Positions 14,927-23,628 of a DNA stretch of 64,000 bases are shown one piece after another; position 1 is the first letter of the stretch, and every line of letters begins with the position of its first letter. The stretch lies in assembly GCF_004011805.1 (NCBI RefSeq), contig NZ_ML137196.1, positions 433,024-497,023 of the forward strand. Reading direction: 5' to 3'. Made by a program: the position numbers and the translations under genes. Under the pieces are notes generated by a model, which did not search any database, was not told where the DNA came from, and saw only the letters and a list, made by a program, of their open reading frames with translations. Origin of the DNA: Piscinibacter defluvii (lineage in GTDB: Bacteria > Pseudomonadota > Gammaproteobacteria > Burkholderiales > Burkholderiaceae_C).

Positions 14927-16156
14927 TCAGGCGTCGAGCTTCAGGAACAGGTCGCGGTCGGGCGCGAAGTTGTCGTACAGCGGCAGCAGCGCACCGCCGA
15001 TCGCGCGGGCGTCCGAACCGATCGTGCCGGCCAGCACCGCCGGGCGCTCCACGCCTTCCCAGCTGTGCCGGTCCAGCGCCGGCACCAGTGCGGCGAGCAG
15101 CCGGTCGCGCAACGCGGCGCTGAACGAACCGTCCACGATCACGCCCTCCAGGTCGAGCAGGCAGGCGGCGGCGTTCACGGTCAGCGCCACCGCCGAGGCG
15201 GCCTCGGCCAGCCAGCGCTCGGTGAACTCGAGCCAGGGCGCCTGCAGGGCGCGACCGTCGGCGACCGCACCGGCATCCAGCCCCTGCTCGCGGTACAGCG
15301 CCTCGAGGTTGAAGAGCGAGGCCACGCCGAGCAGCTGCTCGCGTGCCGGCGCCATGCCCTGGGTCACGCGGCCCAGCGGCATCGAGCCGATCGCCCCGGC
15401 ATTGCCGTGCAGGCCCGAGCGCAGGTGGCTGTCCAGCACCAGGCCGCCGCCGATGAAGGTGTCGACGAACACGTACAGGAAGCTGCGGATGCTGCGCCCG
15501 CGCCCGGCCACCAGCTCGGCGACGCAGGCCGCCGCGGTGTCCTTGACGAGACCCACCGGCAGCTCGGTCATCGCCGCGACACGCTCGCGGATGTCCACGT
15601 CGCGCCATTTGGCCGCCTTCTCCGGCGCGATGCCCAGCACCTCGTGCCAGCCACCCAGCGACAGCGGCGCGGCGATGCCCACGCCGTGCAGCCGCTCGCG
15701 CAGCCGGGCGGGCAACGCGGTGGCGAGCTTGTCGAGCCGGGCGTCGATCTCGTCGAACAGCGTGTCCGGGTCGGGGAAGTCGTAGGCGAGCGCGAGCCGT
15801 TCGCGCACCTGGCCGACGAAGTCCACCAGCAGCATGTCCATGCTGCGCCGGCCGATCTTGATGCCGATCGAGAACGCGCCGTCGGGGTTCAGCGCCATCG
15901 GCACGGACGGCTGGCCGACCTTGCCGCGCACCGGGGCCAGCTTGCGCACCAGGTCGTCGGCCTCGAGCCGCGCGATGATGATCTGCACCGTCTGCGGCGT
16001 CAGGTGCGTCAGCCGGGCGATCTCGGCCTTGGGCAGGCTGCCGTGCAGGCGGATCGCCTGCAGCACGACACGCTCGTTGAACTGGCGCATGCCGACATGG
16101 TTCGAGCCCCGCGGCCGCAGCCGCGTCTCGCCGCCGGCATGTGCGCTCTTCATCAT
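14927..16156 (-). CDS. ROK-family transcriptional regulator
   Basis: A 409-residue regulator with an N-terminal winged helix (about residues 22-90: MRQFNERVVLQAIRLHGSLP, then LPKAEIARLTHLTPQTVQII) and a C-terminal sugar-kinase-like ROK domain (IGIKIGRRSMDMLLVD; FIGGGLVLDSHLRSGLHGNA). The zinc-binding Cys cluster of classical ROK kinases is not obvious. The first ATG overlaps the FucU stop (ATGA), making it the last gene of the sugar operon. It likely represses the importer and divergent kinase through the perfect AT-rich palindrome at 19562-19586. Confidence 0.9.
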   Translation of the reverse strand: MMKSAHAGGETRLRPRGSNHVGMRQFNERVVLQAIRLHGSLPKAEIARLTHLTPQTVQIIIARLEADDLVRKLAPVRGKVGQPSVPMALNPDGAFSIGIKIGRRSMDMLLVDFVGQVRERLALAYDFPDPDTLFDEIDARLDKLATALPARLRERLHGVGIAAPLSLGGWHEVLGIAPEKAAKWRDVDIRERVAAMTELPVGLVKDTAAACVAELVAGRGRSIRSFLYVFVDTFIGGGLVLDSHLRSGLHGNAGAIGSMPLGRVTQGMAPAREQLLGVASLFNLEALYREQGLDAGAVADGRALQAPWLEFTERWLAEAASAVALTVNAAACLLDLEGVIVDGSFSAALRDRLLAALVPALDRHSWEGVERPAVLAGTIGSDARAIGGALLPLYDNFAPDRDLFLKLDA

Positions 16157-16611
16157 CAGGGGCGCAGCGGCTGTGCGATCACGCCCTTCTTGAACAGGAA
16201 GTTCGCGTAGGCCTGCAGCTCGCCGGTCTGCACGATGGCGAAGGCGTTGCGCACCCGGTCGTAGAAGGCAAAGCGTTCCATGGCCTCGAATTGTGCGTCC
16301 TGCGCGTGGCCGGCGGAGACCGCTGCGGCGATCACCTCGCGCTGAAGCGCCGAGCGGTAGTCCGGCGCCTGGCCACCCACGTGCATGAAGGCGCAGGGCC
16401 GCTCGACGTACTGGTCGAGCGGGAACAGCGACAGCACCGCCTCGGCCAACGCCGCCACGCCGACGCCCGGCATCTGGATCACCGGCTTGCCGCGCCCGAG
16501 CGAGGCCGCGGTGAAGTTGGCGTCGGCCAGCACGATCTCGTCGCCGTGGCCCATCTCGGCCAGCACCTTCAGCAGGTCCGGCCCGAGCAGCGGGTTGATT
16601 CCCTTGAGCAT
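16156..16611 (-). CDS. RbsD/FucU-family sugar mutarotase
   Basis: A 151-residue cytoplasmic protein with the family start LKGINPLLGPDLLKVLAEMG, conserved His22 (MGHGDEIVLADANF) and C-terminal YANFLFKKGV. FucU and RbsD interconvert sugar anomers to feed the kinase or isomerase. The sequence fits the FucU branch best, but the linked importer and kinase look more like a fructose or ribose system. It lies 15 bp after the ABC ATPase and overlaps the ROK gene. Confidence 0.87.
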   Translation of the reverse strand: MLKGINPLLGPDLLKVLAEMGHGDEIVLADANFTAASLGRGKPVIQMPGVGVAALAEAVLSLFPLDQYVERPCAFMHVGGQAPDYRSALQREVIAAAVSAGHAQDAQFEAMERFAFYDRVRNAFAIVQTGELQAYANFLFKKGVIAQPLRP

Positions 16612-16626
16612 GGTGGTCGCCTCCCG

Positions 16627-17418
16627 TCAGTGCGCGAGGCACTCGGCCGGGATCTTCTCCGGCGGCATGGCGCCGGTCATCACCGCCACGGTGTCGCTCA
16701 TGCTGATCTTCTTCGGGTTCAGGATCGCGGCCCGGCGGCCCAGGCGGGCCACGTGGATGCGGTCGGCGATCTCGAACACGTGCGGCATGTTGTGCGAGAT
16801 CAGGATCACCGGCAGGCCCTTGTCGCGCACCCGGCGGATCAGCTCGAGCACCATGTTGCCCTCCTTGACGCCCAGCGCCGCGGTCGGCTCGTCGAGGATG
16901 ACCACGTGCTGCGCGAAGGCCGCCGCGCGCGCCACCGCCACGCACTGGCGCTGGCCGCCGGAGAGCGTCTCCACCGCCTGCGTCATCGAGCGGATGCCCA
17001 CCTTCAGGTCGGCCATGCGCTGGATCGCCACCTCGAGCATCTTCTTCTTGTCCAGCATGCGCAGTGCATTGCCGCGGAAGCCCTCGCGGCGCAGCTCGCG
17101 GCCGAGGAACAGGTTCTCGGCGATCGTCATCGCCGGGGCGACCGCCAGGTCCTGGTAGCAGCACTCGATGCCGGCGCGACGCGCGTCCATCGGGTTTCCG
17201 AACTTGATCGGCTTGCCGTCCAGGAAGATCTCGCCCTCGTCGGGGATGGTCGCGCCGGACAGCGCCTTGATCAGCGAGGACTTGCCGGCGCCGTTGTCGC
17301 CGATCACGGCGAGGATCTCGCCGGCGCGCAGTTCGAAGTCCGCGCCGTCCAGGGCCGTGACCTGGCCGTAGCGCTTGACCAGGCCGCGGGCCTGCATCAC
17401 GAGTTGCGGAGCAGCCAT
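16627..17418 (-). CDS. Sugar ABC transporter ATP-binding protein (FrcA-type)
   Basis: A 263-residue single-domain ATPase, unlike the roughly 500-residue double-domain RbsA/XylG type, so it resembles FrcA. Walker A is GDNGAGKSS, the signature is LSGGQRQ, Walker B is VVILDEPTAALG, and the switch is ILISHNMPHVF. It energises import with the permease and binding protein encoded just upstream. The ATG overlaps the permease stop (ATGA). Confidence 0.93.
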   Translation of the reverse strand: MAAPQLVMQARGLVKRYGQVTALDGADFELRAGEILAVIGDNGAGKSSLIKALSGATIPDEGEIFLDGKPIKFGNPMDARRAGIECCYQDLAVAPAMTIAENLFLGRELRREGFRGNALRMLDKKKMLEVAIQRMADLKVGIRSMTQAVETLSGGQRQCVAVARAAAFAQHVVILDEPTAALGVKEGNMVLELIRRVRDKGLPVILISHNMPHVFEIADRIHVARLGRRAAILNPKKISMSDTVAVMTGAMPPEKIPAECLAH

Positions 17419-18377
17419 CAGCGGCCTCCCTTGCGAGACAGTTGGTCGATCGCCACCGCCAGGATCACGAGGATGCCGGTGATGAGCACCTGGTAGACGG
17501 ACGAGACGCCCATCAGGGTGAGGCCGTTGCGCAGCACGCCGACGACCACCGCGCCGATCAGCGAGCCGAGGATCACGCCGCGGCCGCCGAACAGGCTGGT
17601 GCCGCCGAGCACGACCGCGGTGATCGCGTCGAGGTTCTCGGTCTGGCCGGCGTTCGGGTCGCCGACGCCGGTGCGCGAGACCGCCAGCAGCGAGGCGATG
17701 CCGTAGAAGATGCCGGCCAGCACGTAGACCCCGAGCAGCACGCGGTCGGTCGGGATGCCGACCAGGCGGGTCGCCTCCGGGTTGTTGCCCACCGCGTAGA
17801 CATGGCGGCCCGCGGCGGTCTCGCGCAGCCAGAACCAGGCGCCGAGGTAGAGCAGGATCATCAGCACCGTGCCGTAGGCCACGTTGGCGCCGCCGAGGCT
17901 GAAGGTGCCGCCCAGCCAGGTCATCAGCGGCGGCACCTCGGTGACGGTCTGCGAGCCCGAGTAGAGCTGGGTGATCGCGAAGGCGATGTTGAAGGTGCCC
18001 AGCGTGACGATGAACGGCGGCAGCTTGATGCGCGTGACCAGCAGGCCGTTGACCAGCCCGAACAGCGCCGTCACGCCGATGCCGCACAGGATGGCCAGCG
18101 GCGCGGGCATGCCCAGGTCGGCGGCGAACTTGGTCATCACGATGCTGCCCAGCGCCATCAGCATGCCGCAGGACAGGTCGATGCCGGCGGTCAGGATGAT
18201 CAGCGTCTGGCCGATGGCGATCACGCCGACCACCATCACCTGCTGGAGGATGAGCGAGAAGTTCTCGGCGCTGAAGAAGCGCTCGGTCGTCAGGCCGAAC
18301 ACGGCGCAGGCGATGACGAGGGCGATGAAGGGTCCGAGCTGGCCGATGGGCGGCAGTTTGCTCTTCAGGGTGTCCAC
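17418..18377 (-). CDS. Sugar ABC transporter permease (FrcC/RbsC-type)
   Basis: A 319-residue inner-membrane permease with eight to ten hydrophobic helices, and the family segments GIDLSCGMLMALGS and GTSLFGGRGVILGSLIGA typical of the BPD_transp_2 family used by ribose and fructose importers. It is separated from the binding-protein gene by 96 bp that contain a strong stem-loop. Confidence 0.93.
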   Translation of the reverse strand: MDTLKSKLPPIGQLGPFIALVIACAVFGLTTERFFSAENFSLILQQVMVVGVIAIGQTLIILTAGIDLSCGMLMALGSIVMTKFAADLGMPAPLAILCGIGVTALFGLVNGLLVTRIKLPPFIVTLGTFNIAFAITQLYSGSQTVTEVPPLMTWLGGTFSLGGANVAYGTVLMILLYLGAWFWLRETAAGRHVYAVGNNPEATRLVGIPTDRVLLGVYVLAGIFYGIASLLAVSRTGVGDPNAGQTENLDAITAVVLGGTSLFGGRGVILGSLIGAVVVGVLRNGLTLMGVSSVYQVLITGILVILAVAIDQLSRKGGR

Positions 18378-18414
18378 GATGGTCTCTCCGCGGGAGGGGA
18401 ATGCGGCGGCGCGA

Positions 18415-18441
18415 CCCCCGGCCCGGCGGGCCGGCCGGGGG
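18415..18441 (-). promoter_or_regulatory. Intercistronic stem-loop in ABC operon
   Basis: Perfect 9 bp arms CCCCCGGCC (18415-18423) and GGCCGGGGG (18433-18441), nine-base loop, without a U tract. It sits between the periplasmic binding protein gene and the permease gene. Such elements commonly stabilise the binding-protein mRNA and lower downstream expression. Confidence 0.6.
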
Positions 18442-18473
18442 CGGCCGTGCGAAGCGTCAGCGACGCAGAGGGC

Positions 18474-19472
18474 TTACTTCTTGCCCCAGCAGAGGTCCAG
18501 GCCGGTCTTGGTGTCCTTGCTGTCGACACCGCCGATCGGGTTCTTGGCGATCAGCGTCACGCCGGTGTCGGTGTAGCCGCTCGGCTTCTTGCCGGTCTTG
18601 GCGTACTCGACACCCGCTTCCACGCCCATCGCGGCCATCTTCAGCGGGTACTGCTGCGAGGTCGCGGCGATCTTGCCGGCGGCGACGTCCTTCACGCCGT
18701 CGCAGCCGCCGTCCACCGACACGATCATCACGCCCTTCTCCTTGCCGGCCTTCTGCAGCGCGTTGAAGGCGCCGGCCGCGGCGGGCTCGTTGATGGTGTA
18801 GACGAGGTTGATGTCCGGGTTCTTCTGGAGGCAGTTCTCCATCGCCGTCTGGCCCTTGGCGCGGTCGCCGAAGCTGTCGGCCATGCACACCACCTCGGCC
18901 GGCTTGGCCAGCTCGTTGTTCTTCGCGTCGAAGCTCTGCAGACCGAAGCCCTGCAGGAAGCCGTTGTGGCGCTGCGCACCCACCGGGTGGCCGGGGAACA
19001 GGTCGAGCGTGGCGATCTTGACCGGCTTGCCCGCCATCGCCGCCTTGGCGTACTGGCCGATCAGCACGCCGGCCTTGTAGTTGTCGGTGGCGAACAGCGC
19101 GTCGGTGGCGTCGGCCGGGTCGGTCGGGCTGTCCAGCGCGATCACCAGCACACCCTTCTCGCGCGCCTTCTTGATCGCCGGGATGATGGCCTTGGAGTCG
19201 CTCGGGGTGATCAGGATGGTCTTCGCACCGGCGGCGATCATGTTCTCCATCGCGGTCACCTGGCCGGCGTTGTCGCCGTCGGCCTTGCCGGCGCCGGACA
19301 GCAGCTTCGCGCCCTTGGCCTTGGCCGCTTCCGTGGCGCCCTCCTTCATCTTCACGAAGAAGGGGTTGGTCTCGGTCTTGGTGATCAGGCCGATCACCAC
19401 CTGGTCGGCCGCCAGGGCAGAGCCGGCGGTGGCGAACAGGGCGGCGATCAGGGCGGTGTGCTTGAAGTGCAT
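18474..19472 (-). CDS. Periplasmic sugar-binding protein
   Basis: A 332-residue ABC substrate-binding protein of the ribose/fructose class. The signal peptide is MHFKHTALIAALFATAGSALA. The mature start DQVVIGLITKTETNPFF and DSPTDPADATDAL are typical of FrcB-like proteins. The start at 19472 is supported by GAGGAG 7 nt upstream and by the signal peptide. It is the first gene of the five-gene operon ending with the ROK regulator. Confidence 0.93.
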   Translation of the reverse strand: MHFKHTALIAALFATAGSALAADQVVIGLITKTETNPFFVKMKEGATEAAKAKGAKLLSGAGKADGDNAGQVTAMENMIAAGAKTILITPSDSKAIIPAIKKAREKGVLVIALDSPTDPADATDALFATDNYKAGVLIGQYAKAAMAGKPVKIATLDLFPGHPVGAQRHNGFLQGFGLQSFDAKNNELAKPAEVVCMADSFGDRAKGQTAMENCLQKNPDINLVYTINEPAAAGAFNALQKAGKEKGVMIVSVDGGCDGVKDVAAGKIAATSQQYPLKMAAMGVEAGVEYAKTGKKPSGYTDTGVTLIAKNPIGGVDSKDTKTGLDLCWGKK

Positions 19473-19561
19473 CGAGTGTCTCCTCGGGATGACAGTGTCT
19501 GGTGGTGGATTCGGCAGCACCGCCGGGGTGGCGGGCTGGAACGAATTCTGGTCGGCCGTGT

Positions 19562-19586
19562 TTAATAAATCAAGTTGATTTATTAA
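19562..19586. promoter_or_regulatory. Probable ROK operator
   Basis: A perfect 12 bp inverted repeat: TTAATAAATCAA (19562-19573), a central G, and its exact reverse complement (19575-19586). It is 25 bp with a single G/C per arm, in DNA of about 70% GC. It lies in the 184 bp gap between the divergent importer operon and the PfkB kinase, placed to control both. ROK repressors (NagC/Mlc/XylR types) bind AT-rich palindromes of this kind. Confidence 0.8.
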
Positions 19587-19605
19587 TGGAAAACCCGGAT
19601 GCGCC

Positions 19606-19619
19606 CCGAACCGGTTCGG
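19606..19619. promoter_or_regulatory. Second palindrome, LacI-like
   Basis: CCGAACCGGTTCGG is a perfect 14 bp palindrome with a central CG, the form bound by LacI-family repressors. It lies 19 bp from the AT-rich operator and 37 bp before the kinase start. No LacI gene is in the window. Confidence 0.45.
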
Positions 19620-19656
19620 AGGATGCTCGCGGCCATTTCGACGAGGAGACAAGCTC

Positions 19657-20583
19657 ATGTTCGTGGTCTGCGGTGAAGCCCTGTTCGACGTCTTCGCGGC
19701 CGGTGACACACCCACCGGCATGACGCTGGACGCCCGTGTCGGCGGCTCGCCGTTCAACGTGGCGGTGGGCCTGGCGCGGCTGGCTCAGCCGGTGAGTTTC
19801 CTGTCCCAGGTCGGCACGGGCTTCCTGGGCGAGCGCCTGATGCGCACCCTGCACGAGGAGGGTGTGAACACCTCGACGGTGCAGCGTTCCGAGGCGCCCA
19901 CCACGCTGAGCCTGATCGGCCTGGACGCCAAGGGCGTGCCCTCCTACTCCTTCTACGGCGAAGGCTGTGCCGACCGCCGCCTGACGCCCGACGCGCTGGC
20001 GACCCTGCCCGATGGCGTGAAGGCAATCAACTTCGGCTCCTACGCCACCGTGGTCGGCCCGACCGCGGTGACCCAGCGCATGCTGGTCGAGCGCGAGTAC
20101 CAGCGCACGCTGATCGCCTACGACCCGAACATCCGCCTGAACGTCGAGCCCGATCTCGAGGTCTGGCGCGAGCAGATCGACTGGATGCTGCCGCACACCC
20201 AGCTGCTGAAGGTCAGCGAGGAGGATCTGCAGCTCGTCGTGCCCGGCACCGCGCCGAAGGACTTCGCCGCCCAGGCGCTGGCCCAGGGCGTCAAGCTCGT
20301 GGTGGTGACGCGCGGTGGCGAGGGCGCGCTCGGCTGGACGGCACGGCACGAGGTGAGCGTGCCGCCGATCCCCGTGAAGGTGATCGACACCGTCGGCGCA
20401 GGCGACACCTTCCAGTGCGCGCTGCTGACCTGGCTGGCGGAGCACGACCGACTGAGCGGCGCCGCGCTGACCGCGCTGTCGGCCGACGATCTGCGCGATG
20501 CGCTCGGCTTCGCGGCGCGCGCCGCGGCGATCACCTGTTCCCGGCGTGGCGCCGACATGCCGCGCCGCGCAGAGTTGCAATGA
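19657..20583 (+). CDS. PfkB-family carbohydrate kinase, probable fructokinase
   Basis: A 308-residue ribokinase-family enzyme. The N-terminus CGEALFDVF and RVGGSPFNVAVGLARL form the sugar-binding region, and the ATP/catalytic motif DTVGAGDTFQ carries the base Asp near residue 249. GAGGAG precedes the ATG. Divergence from a FrcBCA-type importer supports fructose or a related ketose as substrate. It shares the ROK-type operator with that operon. Confidence 0.88.
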   Translation: MFVVCGEALFDVFAAGDTPTGMTLDARVGGSPFNVAVGLARLAQPVSFLSQVGTGFLGERLMRTLHEEGVNTSTVQRSEAPTTLSLIGLDAKGVPSYSFYGEGCADRRLTPDALATLPDGVKAINFGSYATVVGPTAVTQRMLVEREYQRTLIAYDPNIRLNVEPDLEVWREQIDWMLPHTQLLKVSEEDLQLVVPGTAPKDFAAQALAQGVKLVVVTRGGEGALGWTARHEVSVPPIPVKVIDTVGAGDTFQCALLTWLAEHDRLSGAALTALSADDLRDALGFAARAAAITCSRRGADMPRRAELQ

Positions 20584-20597
20584 CCTGATTCAGGTCA
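20581..20597. promoter_or_regulatory. 17 bp perfect palindrome before AEC transporter
   Basis: TGACCTGA (20581-20588), a central T, TCAGGTCA (20590-20597). It begins at the kinase stop codon and ends 21 bp before the CATACT hexamer at 20619-20624, so it covers the likely -35 region of the transporter gene. The form fits a dimeric regulator such as a GntR-type protein; the identity is unknown. Confidence 0.55.
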
Positions 20598-20618
20598 ATC
20601 GCCGCGCGCCGCGAGGCC

Positions 20619-20624
20619 ATACTC
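20619..20624 (+). promoter_or_regulatory. Candidate -10 of AEC transporter
   Basis: CATACT ends 7 nt before the ATG at 20632, again a near-leaderless arrangement. The putative -35 region overlaps the 20581-20597 palindrome. Confidence 0.35.
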
Positions 20625-20631
20625 GCGGCGC

Positions 20632-21621
20632 ATGTCGACCCTCGTCTTCCTGAAGCTGCTGGCGATCTTCGTGGTCGTCGCGCTCGGCTGGGTGGTGGGC
20701 AAGCTGCGCTGGCTCGGCCCGCACACGGAAACCAGCGATCCGGCCCGCACGCTCGCCAACGCGGCCTTCTACATCTTCGTGCCGGCGCTGCTGGTGCGCA
20801 CCACGGCACGCATCGACCTGGCCGCGCTGCCCTGGCGCACCGTGATCGCGTTCTTCGTGCCGGTGCTGGTGCTGCTGGGCATCGTCTACCTGCGCGAGCG
20901 GCTCGCCAACCGGCATGGCGCCCTGCCGGCCGCGGCGCCCAGCGTGCGCGCCATCTCGGCCACCTTCGGCAACTCGGTGCAGGTCGGCATCCCGATGGCC
21001 GCGGCACTGTTCGGCGAAACCGGCCTGGCGATCCACGTGGCCATCGTCAGCCTGCACGCGATGGTGCTGCTGACGTTGCTGACCGCGCTGGTGGAACTCG
21101 ACCTGGCGCGCGAGCGGCGCACGCTCGGCCACTCCAACGCGCACCTCGTCAAGACTCTCGGCCGCACCTTGCGCAACACCATCATCCACCCGGTGGTGCT
21201 GCCGGTGCTGGCGGGCCTCGCCTGGAACCTGACCGGCTGGCCGCTGCCGACGGTGGCCGACGAGATCCTCGCCACGCTCGGCGCGGCGGTCGTGCCGCTG
21301 TGCCTGGTGCTGATCGGCATGTCGCTGGCCTACTACGGCCTGGAAGGCGCGGCGCGCGGCGCCGTCGTGATCTCGGTGCTGAAGCTGGTGGTGCAGCCGG
21401 CGCTGGTGCTGGCGGTCGCCCATTGGGGCTTCGGGCTGGATGGGCTGCCGCTGGCAGTGGTGGTGATGATGGCCGCCCTGCCGGTGGGCAGCAACGCGCT
21501 GATCTTCTCGCAGCGCTACGGCGCGCTGCAGGCGGAAGCGACCGCCGCGATCGTGTTCTCGACATTGGCCTTCGTCGCCACCGCGGCGCTCTGGCTCGCC
21601 GTGCTCGCGTTGCTCGCCTGA
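20632..21621 (+). CDS. AEC-family transporter
   Basis: A 329-residue inner-membrane carrier of the auxin efflux carrier family with about ten helices and the conserved segments [21 protein letters not shown] and [15 protein letters not shown]. In bacteria such proteins export or exchange organic acids (malate, malonate); the substrate here is unknown. It ends 14 bp before proA and may be cotranscribed with it. Confidence 0.9.
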   Translation: MSTLVFLKLLAIFVVVALGWVVGKLRWLGPHTETSDPARTLANAAFYIFVPALLVRTTARIDLAALPWRTVIAFFVPVLVLLGIVYLRERLANRHGALPAAAPSVRAISATFGNSVQVGIPMAAALFGETGLAIHVAIVSLHAMVLLTLLTALVELDLARERRTLGHSNAHLVKTLGRTLRNTIIHPVVLPVLAGLAWNLTGWPLPTVADEILATLGAAVVPLCLVLIGMSLAYYGLEGAARGAVVISVLKLVVQPALVLAVAHWGFGLDGLPLAVVVMMAALPVGSNALIFSQRYGALQAEATAAIVFSTLAFVATAALWLAVLALLA

Positions 21622-21623
21622 GG

Positions 21624-21629
21624 GAGAAT
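21624..21629 (+). promoter_or_regulatory. Candidate -10 of proA
   Basis: GAGAAT followed by CGCGGC and the proA ATG at 21636, a gap of 6 nt. It overlaps the end of the upstream gene's region. It has the same layout as speD and thiL. Confidence 0.3.
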
Positions 21630-21635
21630 CGCGGC

Positions 21636-22916
21636 ATGACCGCCGCCGACCTCCAGGCCACCGTCGCCCACCTGGGCGTGGCCGCCCGCGCTGCCGCTAC
21701 CGTGATGGCCGCGGCCTCCACCGCCGCCAAGAACGCCGCGCTGCTGGCGCTCGCCCGGCGCCTGCGCGCGGGCCGCGCCGCGCTGCAGGCCGCCAATGCG
21801 CAGGACCTCGAGGCCGCGCGTGCGGCCGGCCTGGCCGAACCGATGGTCGACCGTCTGAAGCTCACCGACAAGGTGATCGAGACCGTCGCCGAAGGCTGCG
21901 AGCAGATCGCCGCGATGCCCGACCCGATCGGCGAGATCACCAACCTGCGGCGCCGCCCGACCGGCATCAGCGTCGGCCAGATGCGCGTGCCGCTGGGCGT
22001 GTTCGGCATGATCTACGAGAGCCGGCCGAACGTGACGATCGAGGCCGCGTCGCTGGCCATCAAGAGCGGCAACGCCTGCATCCTGCGCGGCGGCTCGGAG
22101 GCGATCCGCTCCAACCTCGCGTTGTGGCAGTGCGTGCAGGCGGCGCTGGCCGATGCCGGCCTGCCGCCCGATGCGGTGCAGCTGATCCAGACCACCGACC
22201 GTGCCGCGGTCGGCCACCTGATCGCCTCGCCCGAGGCGGTGGACGTGATCATCCCGCGCGGCGGGAAGGGCCTGATCGAGCGCATCAGCCGCGAGGCGAA
22301 AGTGCCGGTCATCAAGCACCTGGACGGCAACTGCCACGTCTACGTGGACGAGAGCGCCGACCTCGCGCTCGCGGTCAAGGTGACCGACAACGCCAAGACG
22401 CAGAAGTACAGCCCCTGCAACGCGGCCGAATCGCTGCTGGTGCATGCGGCGATCGCGCCGCGCTTCCTGCCGGCCATCGGCGCCATCTTCGCGGCCAAGG
22501 GCGTGGAGATGCGCTGCGAGCCGCGCGCCGCGGCGCTGCTGCGCGAAGTGGCCGGCGCGCAGGTGGTGCCGGCCGCCGAGTCCGACTGGGGCGAGGAGTA
22601 CCTCGCACCGATCATCAGCGTGAAGGTCGTCGATTCGCTCGACGAGGCGATCGCCCACGTCAACCGCCACGGCTCGCACCACACCGACGCGATCCTGACC
22701 GACAGCCACGCGAACGCGATGCGCTTCCTGCGCGAGGTGGATTCCGCCAGCGTGATGGTCAACGCCAGCACGCGCTTCGCCGACGGCTTCGAGTACGGGC
22801 TGGGCGCCGAGATCGGCATCAGCACCGACAAGTTCCACGCCCGCGGGCCGGTCGGTCTGGAGGGGCTGACCTCGATGAAGTGGATCGTGCTCGGCCAGGG
22901 CGAAGTGCGGAGCTGA
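21636..22916 (+). CDS. proA: Gamma-glutamyl phosphate reductase
   Basis: A 426-residue enzyme of proline synthesis that reduces glutamyl-5-phosphate to the semialdehyde with NADPH. Features are the conserved [43 protein letters not shown], the catalytic Cys in [13 protein letters not shown], and the C-terminal [18 protein letters not shown]. Full length. It is followed after 5 bp by queC. Confidence 0.96.
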   Translation: MTAADLQATVAHLGVAARAAATVMAAASTAAKNAALLALARRLRAGRAALQAANAQDLEAARAAGLAEPMVDRLKLTDKVIETVAEGCEQIAAMPDPIGEITNLRRRPTGISVGQMRVPLGVFGMIYESRPNVTIEAASLAIKSGNACILRGGSEAIRSNLALWQCVQAALADAGLPPDAVQLIQTTDRAAVGHLIASPEAVDVIIPRGGKGLIERISREAKVPVIKHLDGNCHVYVDESADLALAVKVTDNAKTQKYSPCNAAESLLVHAAIAPRFLPAIGAIFAAKGVEMRCEPRAAALLREVAGAQVVPAAESDWGEEYLAPIISVKVVDSLDEAIAHVNRHGSHHTDAILTDSHANAMRFLREVDSASVMVNASTRFADGFEYGLGAEIGISTDKFHARGPVGLEGLTSMKWIVLGQGEVRS

Positions 22917-22921
22917 CACGC

Positions 22922-23623
22922 ATGGCCGACGAACGCCGCGCCCTGGTGCTGTTCTCCGGCGGGCAGGACTCGACCGTCTGCCTGGCCTGGGCGCTGCAGC
23001 GCTACCCGGTCGTCGAGACCATCGGCTTCGACTACGGCCAGCGCCACGAAGTCGAGCTCGCCTGCCGCGACAAGGTGCGCGACGAGCTGCGCGCGCAGTT
23101 CCCGAAATGGGGCAAGCGCCTGGGCGAGGACCACCGGCTCGACCTGGCGCTGCTCGGCCAGATCTCCGACACCGCGCTGACCGACGAACGCGAGATCCAG
23201 ATGCGCGAGGGCGGCCTGCCCAACACCTTCGTGCCCGGCCGCAACCTGCTGTTCCTGACCTTCGCGGCGACGGTGGCCTACCGGCGCGGGCTCAACGTGC
23301 TGGTCGGCGGCATGTGCGAGACCGACTTCTCCGGCTACCCCGACTGCCGCGACAACACGCTCAAGGCGCTGCAGGTGGCGATCAGCCTCGGGCTCGACGC
23401 GCCGATGACGATCGAGACGCCGCTGATGTGGTTCGACAAGGCGCAGACCTGGGCCTTGACCGAGCGGCTCGGCGGCGCCGCCTTCGTCGACCTGGTGGCC
23501 GAACACACCCACACCTGCTACGTCGGCGACCGCTCGCGCCGCCACGAGTGGGGCTACGGCTGCGGGCTGTGCCCGGCCTGCGACCTGCGCCGGTCGGGCT
23601 ACAACGCCTGGGTTCAGAGCTAG
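22922..23623 (+). CDS. queC: 7-cyano-7-deazaguanine synthase
   Basis: A 233-residue enzyme converting 7-carboxy-7-deazaguanine to preQ0 in queuosine synthesis. The PP-loop is [16 protein letters not shown]; the substrate region is [12 protein letters not shown]; the C-terminal zinc site is [14 protein letters not shown] with a further upstream Cys. Full length. It follows proA by 5 bp and precedes the LemA-like gene by 5 bp. Confidence 0.96.
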   Translation: MADERRALVLFSGGQDSTVCLAWALQRYPVVETIGFDYGQRHEVELACRDKVRDELRAQFPKWGKRLGEDHRLDLALLGQISDTALTDEREIQMREGGLPNTFVPGRNLLFLTFAATVAYRRGLNVLVGGMCETDFSGYPDCRDNTLKALQVAISLGLDAPMTIETPLMWFDKAQTWALTERLGGAAFVDLVAEHTHTCYVGDRSRRHEWGYGCGLCPACDLRRSGYNAWVQS

Positions 23624-23628
23624 CACCG

